Shown in pieces: positions 1-8,312 of a stretch of 64,000 nucleotides of DNA. Source of the DNA: Pelomonas sp. Root1444 (lineage in GTDB: Bacteria; Pseudomonadota; Gammaproteobacteria; Burkholderiales; Burkholderiaceae_C). How positions within the stretch are numbered: the first letter of the stretch is position 1; each line of letters opens with the position of its first letter. The stretch lies in contig NZ_LMFP01000028.1 of NCBI RefSeq assembly GCF_001426885.1, positions 457,811-521,810 of the forward strand. Reading direction: 5' to 3'. Below the pieces are notes generated by a model, which worked only from the letters and a program-made list of their open reading frames with translations, had not been told where the DNA came from and searched no databases. The translations under genes and the position numbers were made by a program.

Positions 1-1
1 G

Positions 2-3000
2 GCCCAAGTCGCTGGCCTGGTCAGTGATGACCTCAATGCGCTGGACAGCAGCCAGGTCCGCGCGCTGAACACCGCGCAGATCGGCGCGCTGACCACCGCG
101 CAGGTCTCGACGATGGACAGCGCCGACGTCGCCGCCTTGAGCACCGGCCAGATCGGCGCCCTCGGTTCGTCGCAGCTTGGCGCGCTGGCCACGGCCAACA
201 TCGCCGCGCTGGAAACCAACCAGGTCGCCGCACTGAGCTCGCGCCAGGTGGCCGGCCTCACGACCGATCAGATTGCCGCGATCGAGACGCAGGACCTGCG
301 TGCACTGGGCACGGCCGCCCTGCGCGCCTTGACCACGGCCCAGATCGAAGCCCTGGGTTCGGCCCAGATCGGCGCGCTGAGCACGCAGCAGGTCGCCTCG
401 CTGACCACCCAGCCGCAGATCGTCGGCCTGGCCAGTGAAGACCTGAATGCGCTGGGCTCGGCACAGATCCGCGCCCTGGGCAGTGCCCAGATCGCTGCGC
501 TGACGACCGCCCAGGTCTCCACGATGGAAAGCGCCGCCGTCGCCGCGCTGGCCACCAGCCAGATCGGCGCGCTGAGCTCCTCGCAGCTCGGTGCCCTGAG
601 CACGGCCAACATCGCCGCGCTGGAAACCAACCAGGTCGCGACGCTGAACTCGCGCCAGGTCGCGGGCCTGAGCACCGACCAGATCGGCGCCATCGAGACA
701 CAGGATGTGCGTGCGCTCAACACCGCCGCTGTGCGCGCCCTGAGCACCGCTCAGCTCGAGGCTCTGGGTTCCGCCCAGATCGGTGCGCTCGGCACGGCGC
801 AGGTCGCAACCTTGCTGACCGCCCAGGTGGCCAGCCTGGTCAGCGACGACCTGAACGCACTGGACAGCGCGCAGATCCGCGCCCTGACCACCGCGCAGAT
901 CAACGCCCTGACCACGAGCCAGGTCTCCACGATGGACAGCGCCGACGTCGCCGCGCTGAGCACCGCGCAGATCGCCTCGCTGAGCTCCACCCAGCTCGGC
1001 GCACTGAGCACCGCCAACATCGCCGCGCTGGAGACCAACCAGGTCGCCGCCCTGAGCTCGCGCCAGGTCACGGCGCTGGGCACCGATCAGGTCGCCGCGC
1101 TGGATACGCAAGACCTGCGTGCCATGAACACCGCCGCGCTGCGCTCCCTGAGCACCGCGCAGCTGGAAGCCCTGGGCTCCGCCCAGATCGGCGCACTGAG
1201 CACGCAACAGGTCGCCTCGCTGACCACCGGCCAGGTTGCCGGTCTCGTCAGCGATGACCTGAACGCGCTGGACAGCGCCCAGTTCCGTGCGCTGAACACC
1301 GCGCAGATCGCCGCGCTGTCGACGGCCCAGGTCTCCACGCTGGAGAGCGCCGACGTCGCAGCCCTGAGCACCGTTCAGATCAACGCGCTCGGTTCCTCGC
1401 AGCTCGGCGCGCTGGCCACGGCCAACATCGCCGCGCTGGAAACCAACCAGGTCGCCGCGCTGAACTCGCGCCAGGTCGCCGGGCTGACGACCGACCAGGT
1501 CGCCGCGCTGGACACGCAAGACCTGCGTGCGATGAACACCTCTGCCCTGCGCTCGCTCAGCACCGCGCAGCTGGATGCCCTGGGCTCGGCCCAGATCGGC
1601 GCGCTGAGCACCGGCCAGGTGGCATCGCTGACGACCAGCCAGGTCGCCGGCCTCGCCAGCGATGACCTGAATGCCCTCGACACGGCCCAGTTCCGTGCGC
1701 TGAACAGCGCGCAGATCGCCGCCCTGTCGACGGCCCAGGTCTCGACGATGGAAAGTGCCGATGTCGCCGCGCTGAGCACCAGCCAGATCGGCGCGCTGGG
1801 TTCGTCGCAGCTGGGTGCGCTGGCCACCGCCAACATCGCCGCGCTGGAAACCAACCAGGTCGCTGCGCTGAACTCCCGCCAGATCGCCGGCCTGACGACC
1901 GACCAGGTCGCCGCGCTGGAGACGCAGGACCTGCGTGCGATGAACACCTCGGCGCTGCGCGCCCTGACCACGGCGCAGGTCGACGCGCTGGGCTCCGCCC
2001 AGATCGCCGGGCTGAGCACGGGCCAGGTGGCATCGCTGACGACCCAACAGGTCGCCGGCCTGGCCAGCGAAGACCTGAACGCGCTGGAGACGGCCCAGAT
2101 CCGCGCGCTCAACACCGCGCAGATCAACGCCCTGTCCACTGCACAGGTCTCCACGATGGACAGCGCCGATGTCGCCGCGCTGAGCACCGCGCAGATCACC
2201 GTGCTGGGCTCCTCGCAGCTGGGCGCCCTGTCCACCGCGAACATCGACGTGCTGGAAACCAGCCAGTTCGCCGCACTGAGCTCGCGCCAGGTGCAGGGCC
2301 TGACGACCGAGCAGATCCAGGCCATCGAAACGGAGGACCTGCGTGCGCTGAACACCTCGTCCCTGCGTGCCTTGAGCACGGCGCAGATCGAGGCGCTGGA
2401 TTCCGACCAGATCGGCGCGCTGAGCACCCAGCAGGTGATCTCGCTGACCACGCAGCAGATCGGTGGCCTCGTCAGCGATGACCTGAACGCCCTCGACAGC
2501 CTGCAGATCCGCGCGCTGTCCACCGGCCAGATCGCCGCGCTGACGACCAGCCAGATGTCGACGATGGAAACCGCCGACATCCATGTGTTGACCACCGTGC
2601 AACTGCATGCGCTGAGCACCGCCCAGCTGAACGCGCTGGCAACGGAAAGCGTGCAGGCGCTGGACACCCAACACTTCGCGGCCCTGACGTCGACGCAGCT
2701 GGCGGCGTTCTCCACGGCGCAGATCCAGGCCATCGACACGCAGGACATGATCGCCTTCTCGACCAGCGCCATCGCCGGCCTGACGACGGAGCAGATCCAG
2801 GCCTTCACGACACAGCAGATCCAGGGCTTCGAAACCCAGGACCTGGCCGCGATGGACATGAGCCAGACCCTGGCCATGACCTCCGAGCAGGTGCAGGCGC
2901 TCAGCAACGCCCAGGCCGACGCCCGGATGTACTCCACGCCGCTGGTGCTGGACCTGAACGGCAACGGCATCGAGACCCTGCATGCCTCCGACGGCGTGGT

Positions 3001-3634
3001 GTTCGACCTGAACGGCACCGGCAACGCGCAGCAGTGGGGCTGGGTGGGTGGCGGCGACGGCCTGCTGGCCCTGGACCGCAACGCGGACGGCAGCATCAAC
3101 AACGGCAGCGAGCTGTTCGGCGCGGGCTTCGTGATGAATGACGGCAAGCGCGCCGCGGACGGCTTCGCCGCCCTGGCCAGCCTGGACGGCAACCACGACC
3201 ACAAGCTCACCACGGCAGACGAGCAGTTCAACCAGCTGCGCGTGTGGGTGGACGCCAACCACGACGGCAAGACCGATGCGGGCGAGCTGAAGTCGCTGGT
3301 CGACCTGGGCATCATCGAGATGAACCTCAACGCCAGCCAGACGAGCGAGGTCAACAACGGCAACGTGGTCGGCCTGCTGTCGAGCTACACGACTGCGGAT
3401 GGCGCGGTCCACCAGCTCGGCGACGTCTGGTTCGCGAAGAACAAGGACGGCAGCCCGGCCGCCGACGTCAAGCTCGGCGACCTGCTCGCCCAGCCGGAGG
3501 CGGCGCTGCTCGGCGGGTCAGCCGCGGGTGCCCCAGTGCCGGCAGCCCCGGCGGCCGGAACGCCCGAGTTGCTGCAGCTGCGCCTGAAGTCCCTCGACGA
3601 GGAGGAGAACAACCGCCAGATGCCCCTGATCTGA
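2..3634 (+). CDS. Large octapeptide-repeat protein with C-terminal calcium-binding domain (5' end outside window)
   Basis: The reading frame is open from base 2, so the gene starts upstream; 1210 residues are visible. Residues up to about 975 are about 120 tandem octapeptides of the form A-L-[ST]-[ST]-x-Q-[IV]-x, ordered in 17-octad modules. The rest resembles the FrpC-like C-terminal region of type I secreted proteins: LDLNGNGIETL near base 2950, then D-x-N-x-D loops at about 3073 (DRNADG), 3185 (DGNHDH) and 3251 (DANHDG), likely Ca2+ sites. No GGxGxD RTX nonapeptides are visible. Nearly every octad carries one or two Ser/Thr, and Cys is absent. It is probably an extracellular adhesin or matrix protein, with the LapB-type secretion genes at 19.0-24.1 kb as candidate exporter. 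The secretion route and function are inferred, and the N-terminal part is unknown. Confidence 0.85.
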   Translation, partial: AQVAGLVSDDLNALDSSQVRALNTAQIGALTTAQVSTMDSADVAALSTGQIGALGSSQLGALATANIAALETNQVAALSSRQVAGLTTDQIAAIETQDLRALGTAALRALTTAQIEALGSAQIGALSTQQVASLTTQPQIVGLASEDLNALGSAQIRALGSAQIAALTTAQVSTMESAAVAALATSQIGALSSSQLGALSTANIAALETNQVATLNSRQVAGLSTDQIGAIETQDVRALNTAAVRALSTAQLEALGSAQIGALGTAQVATLLTAQVASLVSDDLNALDSAQIRALTTAQINALTTSQVSTMDSADVAALSTAQIASLSSTQLGALSTANIAALETNQVAALSSRQVTALGTDQVAALDTQDLRAMNTAALRSLSTAQLEALGSAQIGALSTQQVASLTTGQVAGLVSDDLNALDSAQFRALNTAQIAALSTAQVSTLESADVAALSTVQINALGSSQLGALATANIAALETNQVAALNSRQVAGLTTDQVAALDTQDLRAMNTSALRSLSTAQLDALGSAQIGALSTGQVASLTTSQVAGLASDDLNALDTAQFRALNSAQIAALSTAQVSTMESADVAALSTSQIGALGSSQLGALATANIAALETNQVAALNSRQIAGLTTDQVAALETQDLRAMNTSALRALTTAQVDALGSAQIAGLSTGQVASLTTQQVAGLASEDLNALETAQIRALNTAQINALSTAQVSTMDSADVAALSTAQITVLGSSQLGALSTANIDVLETSQFAALSSRQVQGLTTEQIQAIETEDLRALNTSSLRALSTAQIEALDSDQIGALSTQQVISLTTQQIGGLVSDDLNALDSLQIRALSTGQIAALTTSQMSTMETADIHVLTTVQLHALSTAQLNALATESVQALDTQHFAALTSTQLAAFSTAQIQAIDTQDMIAFSTSAIAGLTTEQIQAFTTQQIQGFETQDLAAMDMSQTLAMTSEQVQALSNAQADARMYSTPLVLDLNGNGIETLHASDGVVFDLNGTGNAQQWGWVGGGDGLLALDRNADGSINNGSELFGAGFVMNDGKRAADGFAALASLDGNHDHKLTTADEQFNQLRVWVDANHDGKTDAGELKSLVDLGIIEMNLNASQTSEVNNGNVVGLLSSYTTADGAVHQLGDVWFAKNKDGSPAADVKLGDLLAQPEAALLGGSAAGAPVPAAPAAGTPELLQLRLKSLDEEENNRQMPLI
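113..2563 (+). repeat. Six tandem 408-bp coding modules (17 octads each)
   Basis: The T-[ML]-[DE]-S/T octad recurs with its Met/Leu codon at bases 113, 524, 932, 1340, 1748, 2156 and 2564, giving spacings of 411, 408, 408, 408, 408 and 408 bp. Each module has 17 octads whose identity is fixed by position: ALETNQVA is always fifth, the SRQV octad sixth and the [SE]DLN octad fourteenth. The first module is 3 bp longer because the thirteenth octad reads SLTTQPQIV. A partial module precedes base 113, and a degenerate 15-octad tail follows 2564 up to about 2930. The pattern implies an old octad repeat later expanded by tandem duplication of a 17-octad block. Confidence 0.95.
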
Positions 3635-3669
3635 CGGTGCACACCCGGCCCGCAAGGGCCGCCCAACGG

Positions 3670-3710
3670 ACAGCCAGCCGCCTCGCTAGGGGCGACTGGC
3701 TGTTCTCTTT
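3670..3710 (+). terminator. Intrinsic terminator after the repeat-protein gene
   Basis: A 13-bp stem with one mismatch (acagccagccgcc pairing with ggcgactggctgt, loop tcgctagg) is followed by ttctcttt. It lies 36 bases after the stop codon and fits a rho-independent terminator for the large repeat gene. Confidence 0.75.
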
Positions 3711-3841
3711 GGGGGCTCTCCGCCGCGCTGGCATGCAGCCTTTCACAACCCTCACTCCGCCACCGACCACGAGCCGCCAGCCGCCAGCCGCCAGCCTCAC
3801 GGCTGAGCCAACGAGGTAAATAGCGTCCTGCGGAACTACAA

Positions 3842-5218
3842 CTAATCAGTCAGTCTGTCTGTTGGCCGGGACCGCGCCATCAGGCGCTTGCGCACCGCAT
3901 AGATGTTGTTGCGCAGCGCGTAGAGCTCTTCGGCATAGGACAGCGGCACCGCAATGCGGTGCGTGACGCGGTCCAGCTCGTCCAGCTCGTCGAGCAGCGC
4001 CTCGCGCTCGCCCGCGCCGGTTTCCAGCTTTGCTTCGACCTCGCGCAGCCGTGCATACCAGCGGAACACGCGCGAGCGCACGCGGAAGGTGTAGAGCGGC
4101 GGCACCACGCGCGACAGCGGCAGCATCAGCACCAGGAGGCCGCCGACCACCAGCCACATGCGTTCCAGCAGATTGCCGGCCCAGAAGGGCAGGTAGCGCG
4201 CCCACGCCGGTGGCGTGCCGTTGATCGCGCGGTCGCCCTCGGCGCTGACCGGCAGTTCGCTGGTGCGGGTATTGGGGAAGTCGCGCGCGCCATTGAACCA
4301 GCCGGCCTCACTGTGCTGACTCAGGGCCGCCTGCGCAAACAGCTGGCGCAGCGCAGGGTGCGTCTGCTCGCGCGCCAGCAGTGCGGTGGTGGTGGCGAGC
4401 AACGGCACGTCGTGCGGCGGCAAATCGGCCGCCAAGTCCACCACGCCGCGCGGCAAACTCACGGTGGCCAGGAAAGGCAGGTGGCGCGAATAGGCCTCGT
4501 TCTGCTCGAAGGCCATCAGCGCAATGGCCGGGTCGCGCAGCAGCGCGCGGATCAGGCCGGACTGCGGCGCCGAGATCAGCACCGCGGCGTCCAGCCGCCC
4601 CTGGCGCAGCGCCTCACCGGCGGCGTCGGGCGCCAGATTGGACAGCCGCAGATCGGTAGTCTTCAGCCGGTTCAGCGCCAGCAGCTTCTCGACGATCTGC
4701 GGCACACCACTGCCGTCCTGATCCACGTTGACGCGCAGGCCGCGCAGCTGGTCCAGGCGCTGCAGCTCGCCGCCGGGCTGGCGGCGCGCGATGGCGAGAT
4801 CGCGGCGGTAGAAGATCCAGATCGGCTCGTAGAACAGGCTGCCGAGCGAGACGATGCCGGCCTCGGTATCGGCCGCCGGATCGGCCATGCCGCCGCGTAC
4901 GAAGCCCACATCGGCCGTGCCTGCACGCAGATGGGCCAGGTCGTCCAGCGCGCCTTCGCTGGCGATCAACTCCACCTGGATGCGCTCGCGCGCCAGCGCC
5001 TTCGCATAGCCCTCGCCGAAGGCGGCGTAGGCACTTCCGGCCGGGCCGGTGGCCAGCCTGACCTGGCGCGGCGGCTGCGGATCCAGCCACCAGTAGGCCG
5101 CTACCAGCAGGCCTCCACCGAGCAGCAGCAGCGGCCCCATCGAGACCATCATGTCGCGCAGCGTCTGCAGCAGCAGGCGCAGGCTGCGGGTGGCGTGCCA
5201 TTGCTGAATCGGGGTCAT
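3842..5218 (-). CDS. TAXI-family TRAP transporter solute-receptor-like membrane protein
   Basis: This is a 458-residue protein starting at the ATG MTPIQQWHATR. An N-terminal hydrophobic segment (about residues 25-46, SMGPLLLLGGGLLVAAYWWL) is followed by a TAXI-type periplasmic binding domain: QVRLATGPAGSAY near residue 58, then a two-lobed binding fold with GTADVGFVRGG and NVDQDGSG. A second membrane segment (NLLERMWLVVGGLLVLMLPL) precedes a charged, coiled-coil-like C-terminal region with an LDELDELDRVTHR stretch. The family normally binds small carboxylates for TRAP uptake, but no TRAP permease genes are adjacent and the extra C-terminal cytoplasmic part is typical of stand-alone members. 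The substrate is unknown. It is monocistronic, in the opposite direction to the repeat gene. Confidence 0.8.
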   Translation of the reverse strand: MTPIQQWHATRSLRLLLQTLRDMMVSMGPLLLLGGGLLVAAYWWLDPQPPRQVRLATGPAGSAYAAFGEGYAKALARERIQVELIASEGALDDLAHLRAGTADVGFVRGGMADPAADTEAGIVSLGSLFYEPIWIFYRRDLAIARRQPGGELQRLDQLRGLRVNVDQDGSGVPQIVEKLLALNRLKTTDLRLSNLAPDAAGEALRQGRLDAAVLISAPQSGLIRALLRDPAIALMAFEQNEAYSRHLPFLATVSLPRGVVDLAADLPPHDVPLLATTTALLAREQTHPALRQLFAQAALSQHSEAGWFNGARDFPNTRTSELPVSAEGDRAINGTPPAWARYLPFWAGNLLERMWLVVGGLLVLMLPLSRVVPPLYTFRVRSRVFRWYARLREVEAKLETGAGEREALLDELDELDRVTHRIAVPLSYAEELYALRNNIYAVRKRLMARSRPTDRLTD

Positions 5219-5508
5219 GGCTTGCCGTCCTGGGCGTGCAAGGGCTGGGCCTGCGTGTTGCAGGTTCGCTCGCATTCCTGAGCACCCGCATGAGTGGTGG
5301 CCGCAAGAGTGAGGATGATCGTGATGCCGAAGCGTCGCACGGGCTGGGCCTTTGCCGATGGAGGACCGGCGGATCGTATTGGAGGCGCGCAGGCCGGACT
5401 GTGACGCCCGCCTTCGCTGCACCTCGGTCGCCTGATCGCTTCCGAGCCTCGCTGAACTCGTCGAGTTGTCCGGACGGACGCCGCTCTTTGTACGGGGAGC
5501 CGGCGACC
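5219..5508. other. Intergenic stretch without a recognisable gene
   Basis: These 290 bases lie between the TAXI-family gene and the last gene of the glycan cluster. No convincing coding frame, tRNA or strong hairpin was found. It should hold the end of the cluster transcript and the promoter of the TAXI gene on the minus strand, but no promoter motif could be assigned. Confidence 0.5.
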
Positions 5509-6360
5509 TCAGCTCAGGCCGCGCTGGATCACGTCGCGGATGTCGCGCTGGCGGATCAGGTCGTAACCCTGGCGCGCATATCCCTCACGAGCCGCATCGT
5601 CGGCCACCAGGGCTTCGCAGGCCGCGCGGATCTCGGCCGTCTTGACGAAGTTCAGCGCGGCGCGCAGGTCGGGCTCGATCTCCAGCCCGTCGCTGTAGTC
5701 GCAGACGACGGCCTTGCAGTTGGCCATCAGGTAGGACACGCGCACGATCTCGAAGATGGTGCCGCGCGAGAAGTTGACGACGACCTTGGAGCGCGCGATG
5801 AGCTCGTCGCGCTGCTTGCCCCACACGTTGCACACCGTCATGACGGACAGCCCCGTCAGGTCGGGCCGCAGGCCGGCCACCTGGTGCAGCGCCTCGAAGC
5901 GGTCGGGCGTGATGTTGCCGTAGTAGAGGACGTCGATGTCCTGCGCCACGCCCTTGGGCACCTTCTCCAGGTTGGGCGCATACGCCGTCAGCGCGTGGTA
6001 CGCCGGCACGCGCGGGTTCAGCGCGTTCCACGCGGCCACGTTGGAGGCGCTGTAGTCCCAGATGCGGTATTTGCGCGCCACGTGCTCGGCGGCCGTGCCG
6101 GCGAGGTCGCGGTGCGCGTAGCGCTCCATGTTGAAGAAGATGGTGTTGTCCGGGAAGCTGTTGATCAGCCCCAGCTGCAGCGGGATCTGGAACCCGAACA
6201 CGAGGTTCAGCGCCTCGGGGTCGAAGTGGTTGATGCGCCGCTCGGCCTGGTAGCCCAGCGCCAGGAAGCCCCAGTGGTAGGACTCGACCACCTCGTTGTA
6301 CGCATCGAGGATGCCCACCTTGGGGTGGAAGGGGTTGTACTGGACCAGGCAGATTTTCAT
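5509..6360 (-). CDS. Putative glycosyltransferase, last gene of the glycan cluster
   Basis: This is a 283-residue protein starting MKICLVQYNPFHPKVG. The layout (N-terminal lobe with a missed-nucleotide-fold feel, middle DIDVLYYGNITPDRFE, then SVMTVCNVWGKQRDELIARSK, and a C-terminal EIVRVSYLMANCKAVVCDYS segment) resembles GT1/GT4-like or CgeB-like transferases found in O-antigen and flagellin-glycan clusters. The E-x7 region expected in GT-B enzymes is present only loosely. No signal peptide or membrane segment is visible, so it is probably cytoplasmic. It sits 8 bp after the SGNH-like gene and is probably cotranscribed. A sugar donor cannot be assigned. Confidence 0.55.
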   Translation of the reverse strand: MKICLVQYNPFHPKVGILDAYNEVVESYHWGFLALGYQAERRINHFDPEALNLVFGFQIPLQLGLINSFPDNTIFFNMERYAHRDLAGTAAEHVARKYRIWDYSASNVAAWNALNPRVPAYHALTAYAPNLEKVPKGVAQDIDVLYYGNITPDRFEALHQVAGLRPDLTGLSVMTVCNVWGKQRDELIARSKVVVNFSRGTIFEIVRVSYLMANCKAVVCDYSDGLEIEPDLRAALNFVKTAEIRAACEALVADDAAREGYARQGYDLIRQRDIRDVIQRGLS

Positions 6361-6368
6361 GGCGGTGT

Positions 6369-7319
6369 TCACAGAGGCATCAGGTCCAGCGGGTGCGGCC
6401 GCACCAGGTAGCGCTCGGCGCTCTGCACCAGCACGAGGCTGGCCTTCACGCTCTGGCAGTAGCGGAAGTCGACCATCGTGTTCCACACGAAGTGCACTTG
6501 GCCGAAGAAGGCCGCGAGCAGGTCGGCAAAGCCGATGTCGTAGGAGTAGCTGTCGCCGAACAAGACGACCGCCTCCTGGTACGGCGCCGCGGGGTTCTGC
6601 AACACGAAGTGGTTGCCGACATGGCCGCCCGTGGTGGCCAGCAGCCGGTTGTCGTACACCGGCGGTGCGCGCCGCGTGATGCTGATGACGCTCTCGTGGC
6701 AGACCTCGTCGATGTACTTCAGCAGCAGGTCGTGCCGCCACCAGGCGCGGCCCAGCGGCACGTGGGTGAAGTCGAAGCGGCGCTCCGGCCACACGCGCGC
6801 CATCAGCGCCGCGAAGCCGAACCAGCTGCCGCTGGCGCACCAGTGGCTGTTGCCGCGGAAGGCCAGCTCGGCGCGCCAGGACTCGGCGCGCAACTGCTCC
6901 AGCGGATAGACCAGGCCTTGCGGCACGGCCGCCATCAGCTGCTGCACGGGCCGCTCGCCCACGACGGCCACGCCGTTGGGCCAGCGCGCCTCGGGGAAGA
7001 TGGATTGCTTCTCCGGCACCACCAGGTGCGCGAAGCGCGCGCCGATGGCGCTAGAGGCGGCCAGCCGCCGCTCGAACACCTGCTGCCACTCGGCGATGGC
7101 CGGCGGCGCCAGGCGCAGCTGGCCCAGGTACTGCTGCTCCCAGTGGTTGCTGCCGTTGCTGATGAACTGCCAGCCGTCGGCGCCGGTGATGGCGACCTGA
7201 TCCTTGGACAGCGTCTCGAACGGCCGGTCGTACAGCGCGGCCAGGCGCTGGTGGTTGGCCTCGGCCAGCACACGCTCGGCCTGCAGGAACTCGCTCAGCC
7301 GTTGTTCGCCGTCAGCCAT
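6369..7319 (-). CDS. AlgX/AlgJ-like SGNH-fold protein (putative polysaccharide O-acetyltransferase)
   Basis: This is a 316-residue protein starting MADGEQRLSEFLQAE. Sequence features match the AlgX/AlgJ (SGNH hydrolase-like, DHHW-type) family: GADGWQFISNGSN near the start, a FAHLVVPEKQSIFPE segment, a GNSHWCASGSWFGF stretch in which the His would belong to the catalytic site, and VVLFGDSYSYDIG, with the nucleophilic Ser in G-D-S. Known members add O-acetyl groups to alginate or related polymers in the periplasm. Here no signal peptide is visible, which leaves the compartment open. It lies 11 bp downstream of the GT2 gene and 8 bp upstream of the next gene, within the glycan operon. Acyl transfer to the cluster's sugar is an inference. 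Confidence 0.65.
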   Translation of the reverse strand: MADGEQRLSEFLQAERVLAEANHQRLAALYDRPFETLSKDQVAITGADGWQFISNGSNHWEQQYLGQLRLAPPAIAEWQQVFERRLAASSAIGARFAHLVVPEKQSIFPEARWPNGVAVVGERPVQQLMAAVPQGLVYPLEQLRAESWRAELAFRGNSHWCASGSWFGFAALMARVWPERRFDFTHVPLGRAWWRHDLLLKYIDEVCHESVISITRRAPPVYDNRLLATTGGHVGNHFVLQNPAAPYQEAVVLFGDSYSYDIGFADLLAAFFGQVHFVWNTMVDFRYCQSVKASLVLVQSAERYLVRPHPLDLMPL

Positions 7320-7330
7320 CTGCCCTGCCC

Positions 7331-8308
7331 TCACGCCAGCGGCGGCAATGCGCGGCGCGCCGCGGCGCCGCTGTAGACATGCCACAAGGCCAGGAAGTCG
7401 GCCTCGGCAGTCTCGCCGCCCGCGGCCAGCGCCGGCATCACGGCGCACATGCCGGCCATGTCGGCCTGCGCGCCATAGCGCTCCACGATGAGCGGGCACA
7501 GCCGCGCCAGGTTGGCCTGCGCCGCCTTCGCGTCCAGCTGGCCCAGCCGCCGGCCCGACAGCGTCAACGCGATGTAGGCCAGGTGCGCCAGCTTCATCGG
7601 CCGGCCCATGGGGTCGGCGGAATGCTGCGCGGCACTGGTGCGGAAGAAGCCCAGGTGCTCGTTGATGTAGCCCAGCGGCGCGAGCAGGCTGGCCTTCAGG
7701 AAGGCGCCCAGGTCTTCGAGGCCCGTGAAGCAGACGCCATCGAGGCTGGGGTCGTCCAGCAGCGCGGCCATGTCGGCTCGGAAGGTGGCGTTCGAGAACT
7801 CGCCCAGCCAGTTGCCGCTGAGCCCCGCCGTGTGCGCGAACAGCAGCGGCGCGTCCAGCGACAGCATGCGCTGCGGATGCGTGGCCACCGCCGCCGGCAC
7901 CGGCAGGTCGCGCGTGGGCAGGCCGGACTCCGTGGCCGTCCAGCGGCGGCTGACGGCGCAGGCCATGCGCCCCTGCTCGTGCGCCACCAGGTGGCGCTCG
8001 TAGAAGGTGGGGTAAGGAATGTCGTCGTCCAGCAGCAGGTGGAACAGCTCGGTCTGGCCGGCATAACGCTGGAGCAGCGCGCGGAAGTTGTCGTACGCGC
8101 CGGTGCGCGGGCCGGGCACGACTTCCAGGTTCAGGTCCGCAACCATCTGGCCCAGCGGCGTGTCGCGCAGCGCGGCGATGAAGGCCTGGTCCGGGCTGTC
8201 GTCGGAAATGATGACCTTGGCGGGCTTGACGGTCTGATGGCGCAGCGCCGCCAGCAACTCGATGAGGTACTTGGGCTTGTAGGCCGGAACGAGCGTGGTG
8301 AACCGCAT
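7331..8308 (-). CDS. GT2-like glycosyltransferase
   Basis: This is a 325-residue protein starting MRFTTLVPAYKPKYLIELL. The family-2 GT-A signature is clear: an N-terminal TLVPAYKPKYL strand and loop, KVIISDDSPDQ for nucleotide binding, and LFHLLLDDDIPYP as the D-x-D metal site near residue 95. The C-terminal half has FTGLEDLGAFLKASLL, which would hold the catalytic acidic residue (ED). It is soluble, with no membrane helices. It starts 4 bp after the aminotransferase stop and is presumably translated from the same transcript. A role in adding the cluster's amino sugar to an acceptor is likely but the acceptor is unknown. Confidence 0.75.
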   Translation of the reverse strand: MRFTTLVPAYKPKYLIELLAALRHQTVKPAKVIISDDSPDQAFIAALRDTPLGQMVADLNLEVVPGPRTGAYDNFRALLQRYAGQTELFHLLLDDDIPYPTFYERHLVAHEQGRMACAVSRRWTATESGLPTRDLPVPAAVATHPQRMLSLDAPLLFAHTAGLSGNWLGEFSNATFRADMAALLDDPSLDGVCFTGLEDLGAFLKASLLAPLGYINEHLGFFRTSAAQHSADPMGRPMKLAHLAYIALTLSGRRLGQLDAKAAQANLARLCPLIVERYGAQADMAGMCAVMPALAAGGETAEADFLALWHVYSGAAARRALPPLA

Positions 8309-8312
8309 GGCG

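Noticed and set aside
113-2563. CRISPR-like regular spacing
   Set aside because: The repeat unit is coding, 408 bp, without unique spacers, and it continues in one open frame.
1375-3363. 662-residue minus-strand ORF across the octad repeats
   Set aside because: The repeat array is open on several frames because its 24-bp unit contains no stops. Only the plus frame reads into a recognisable calcium-binding domain.
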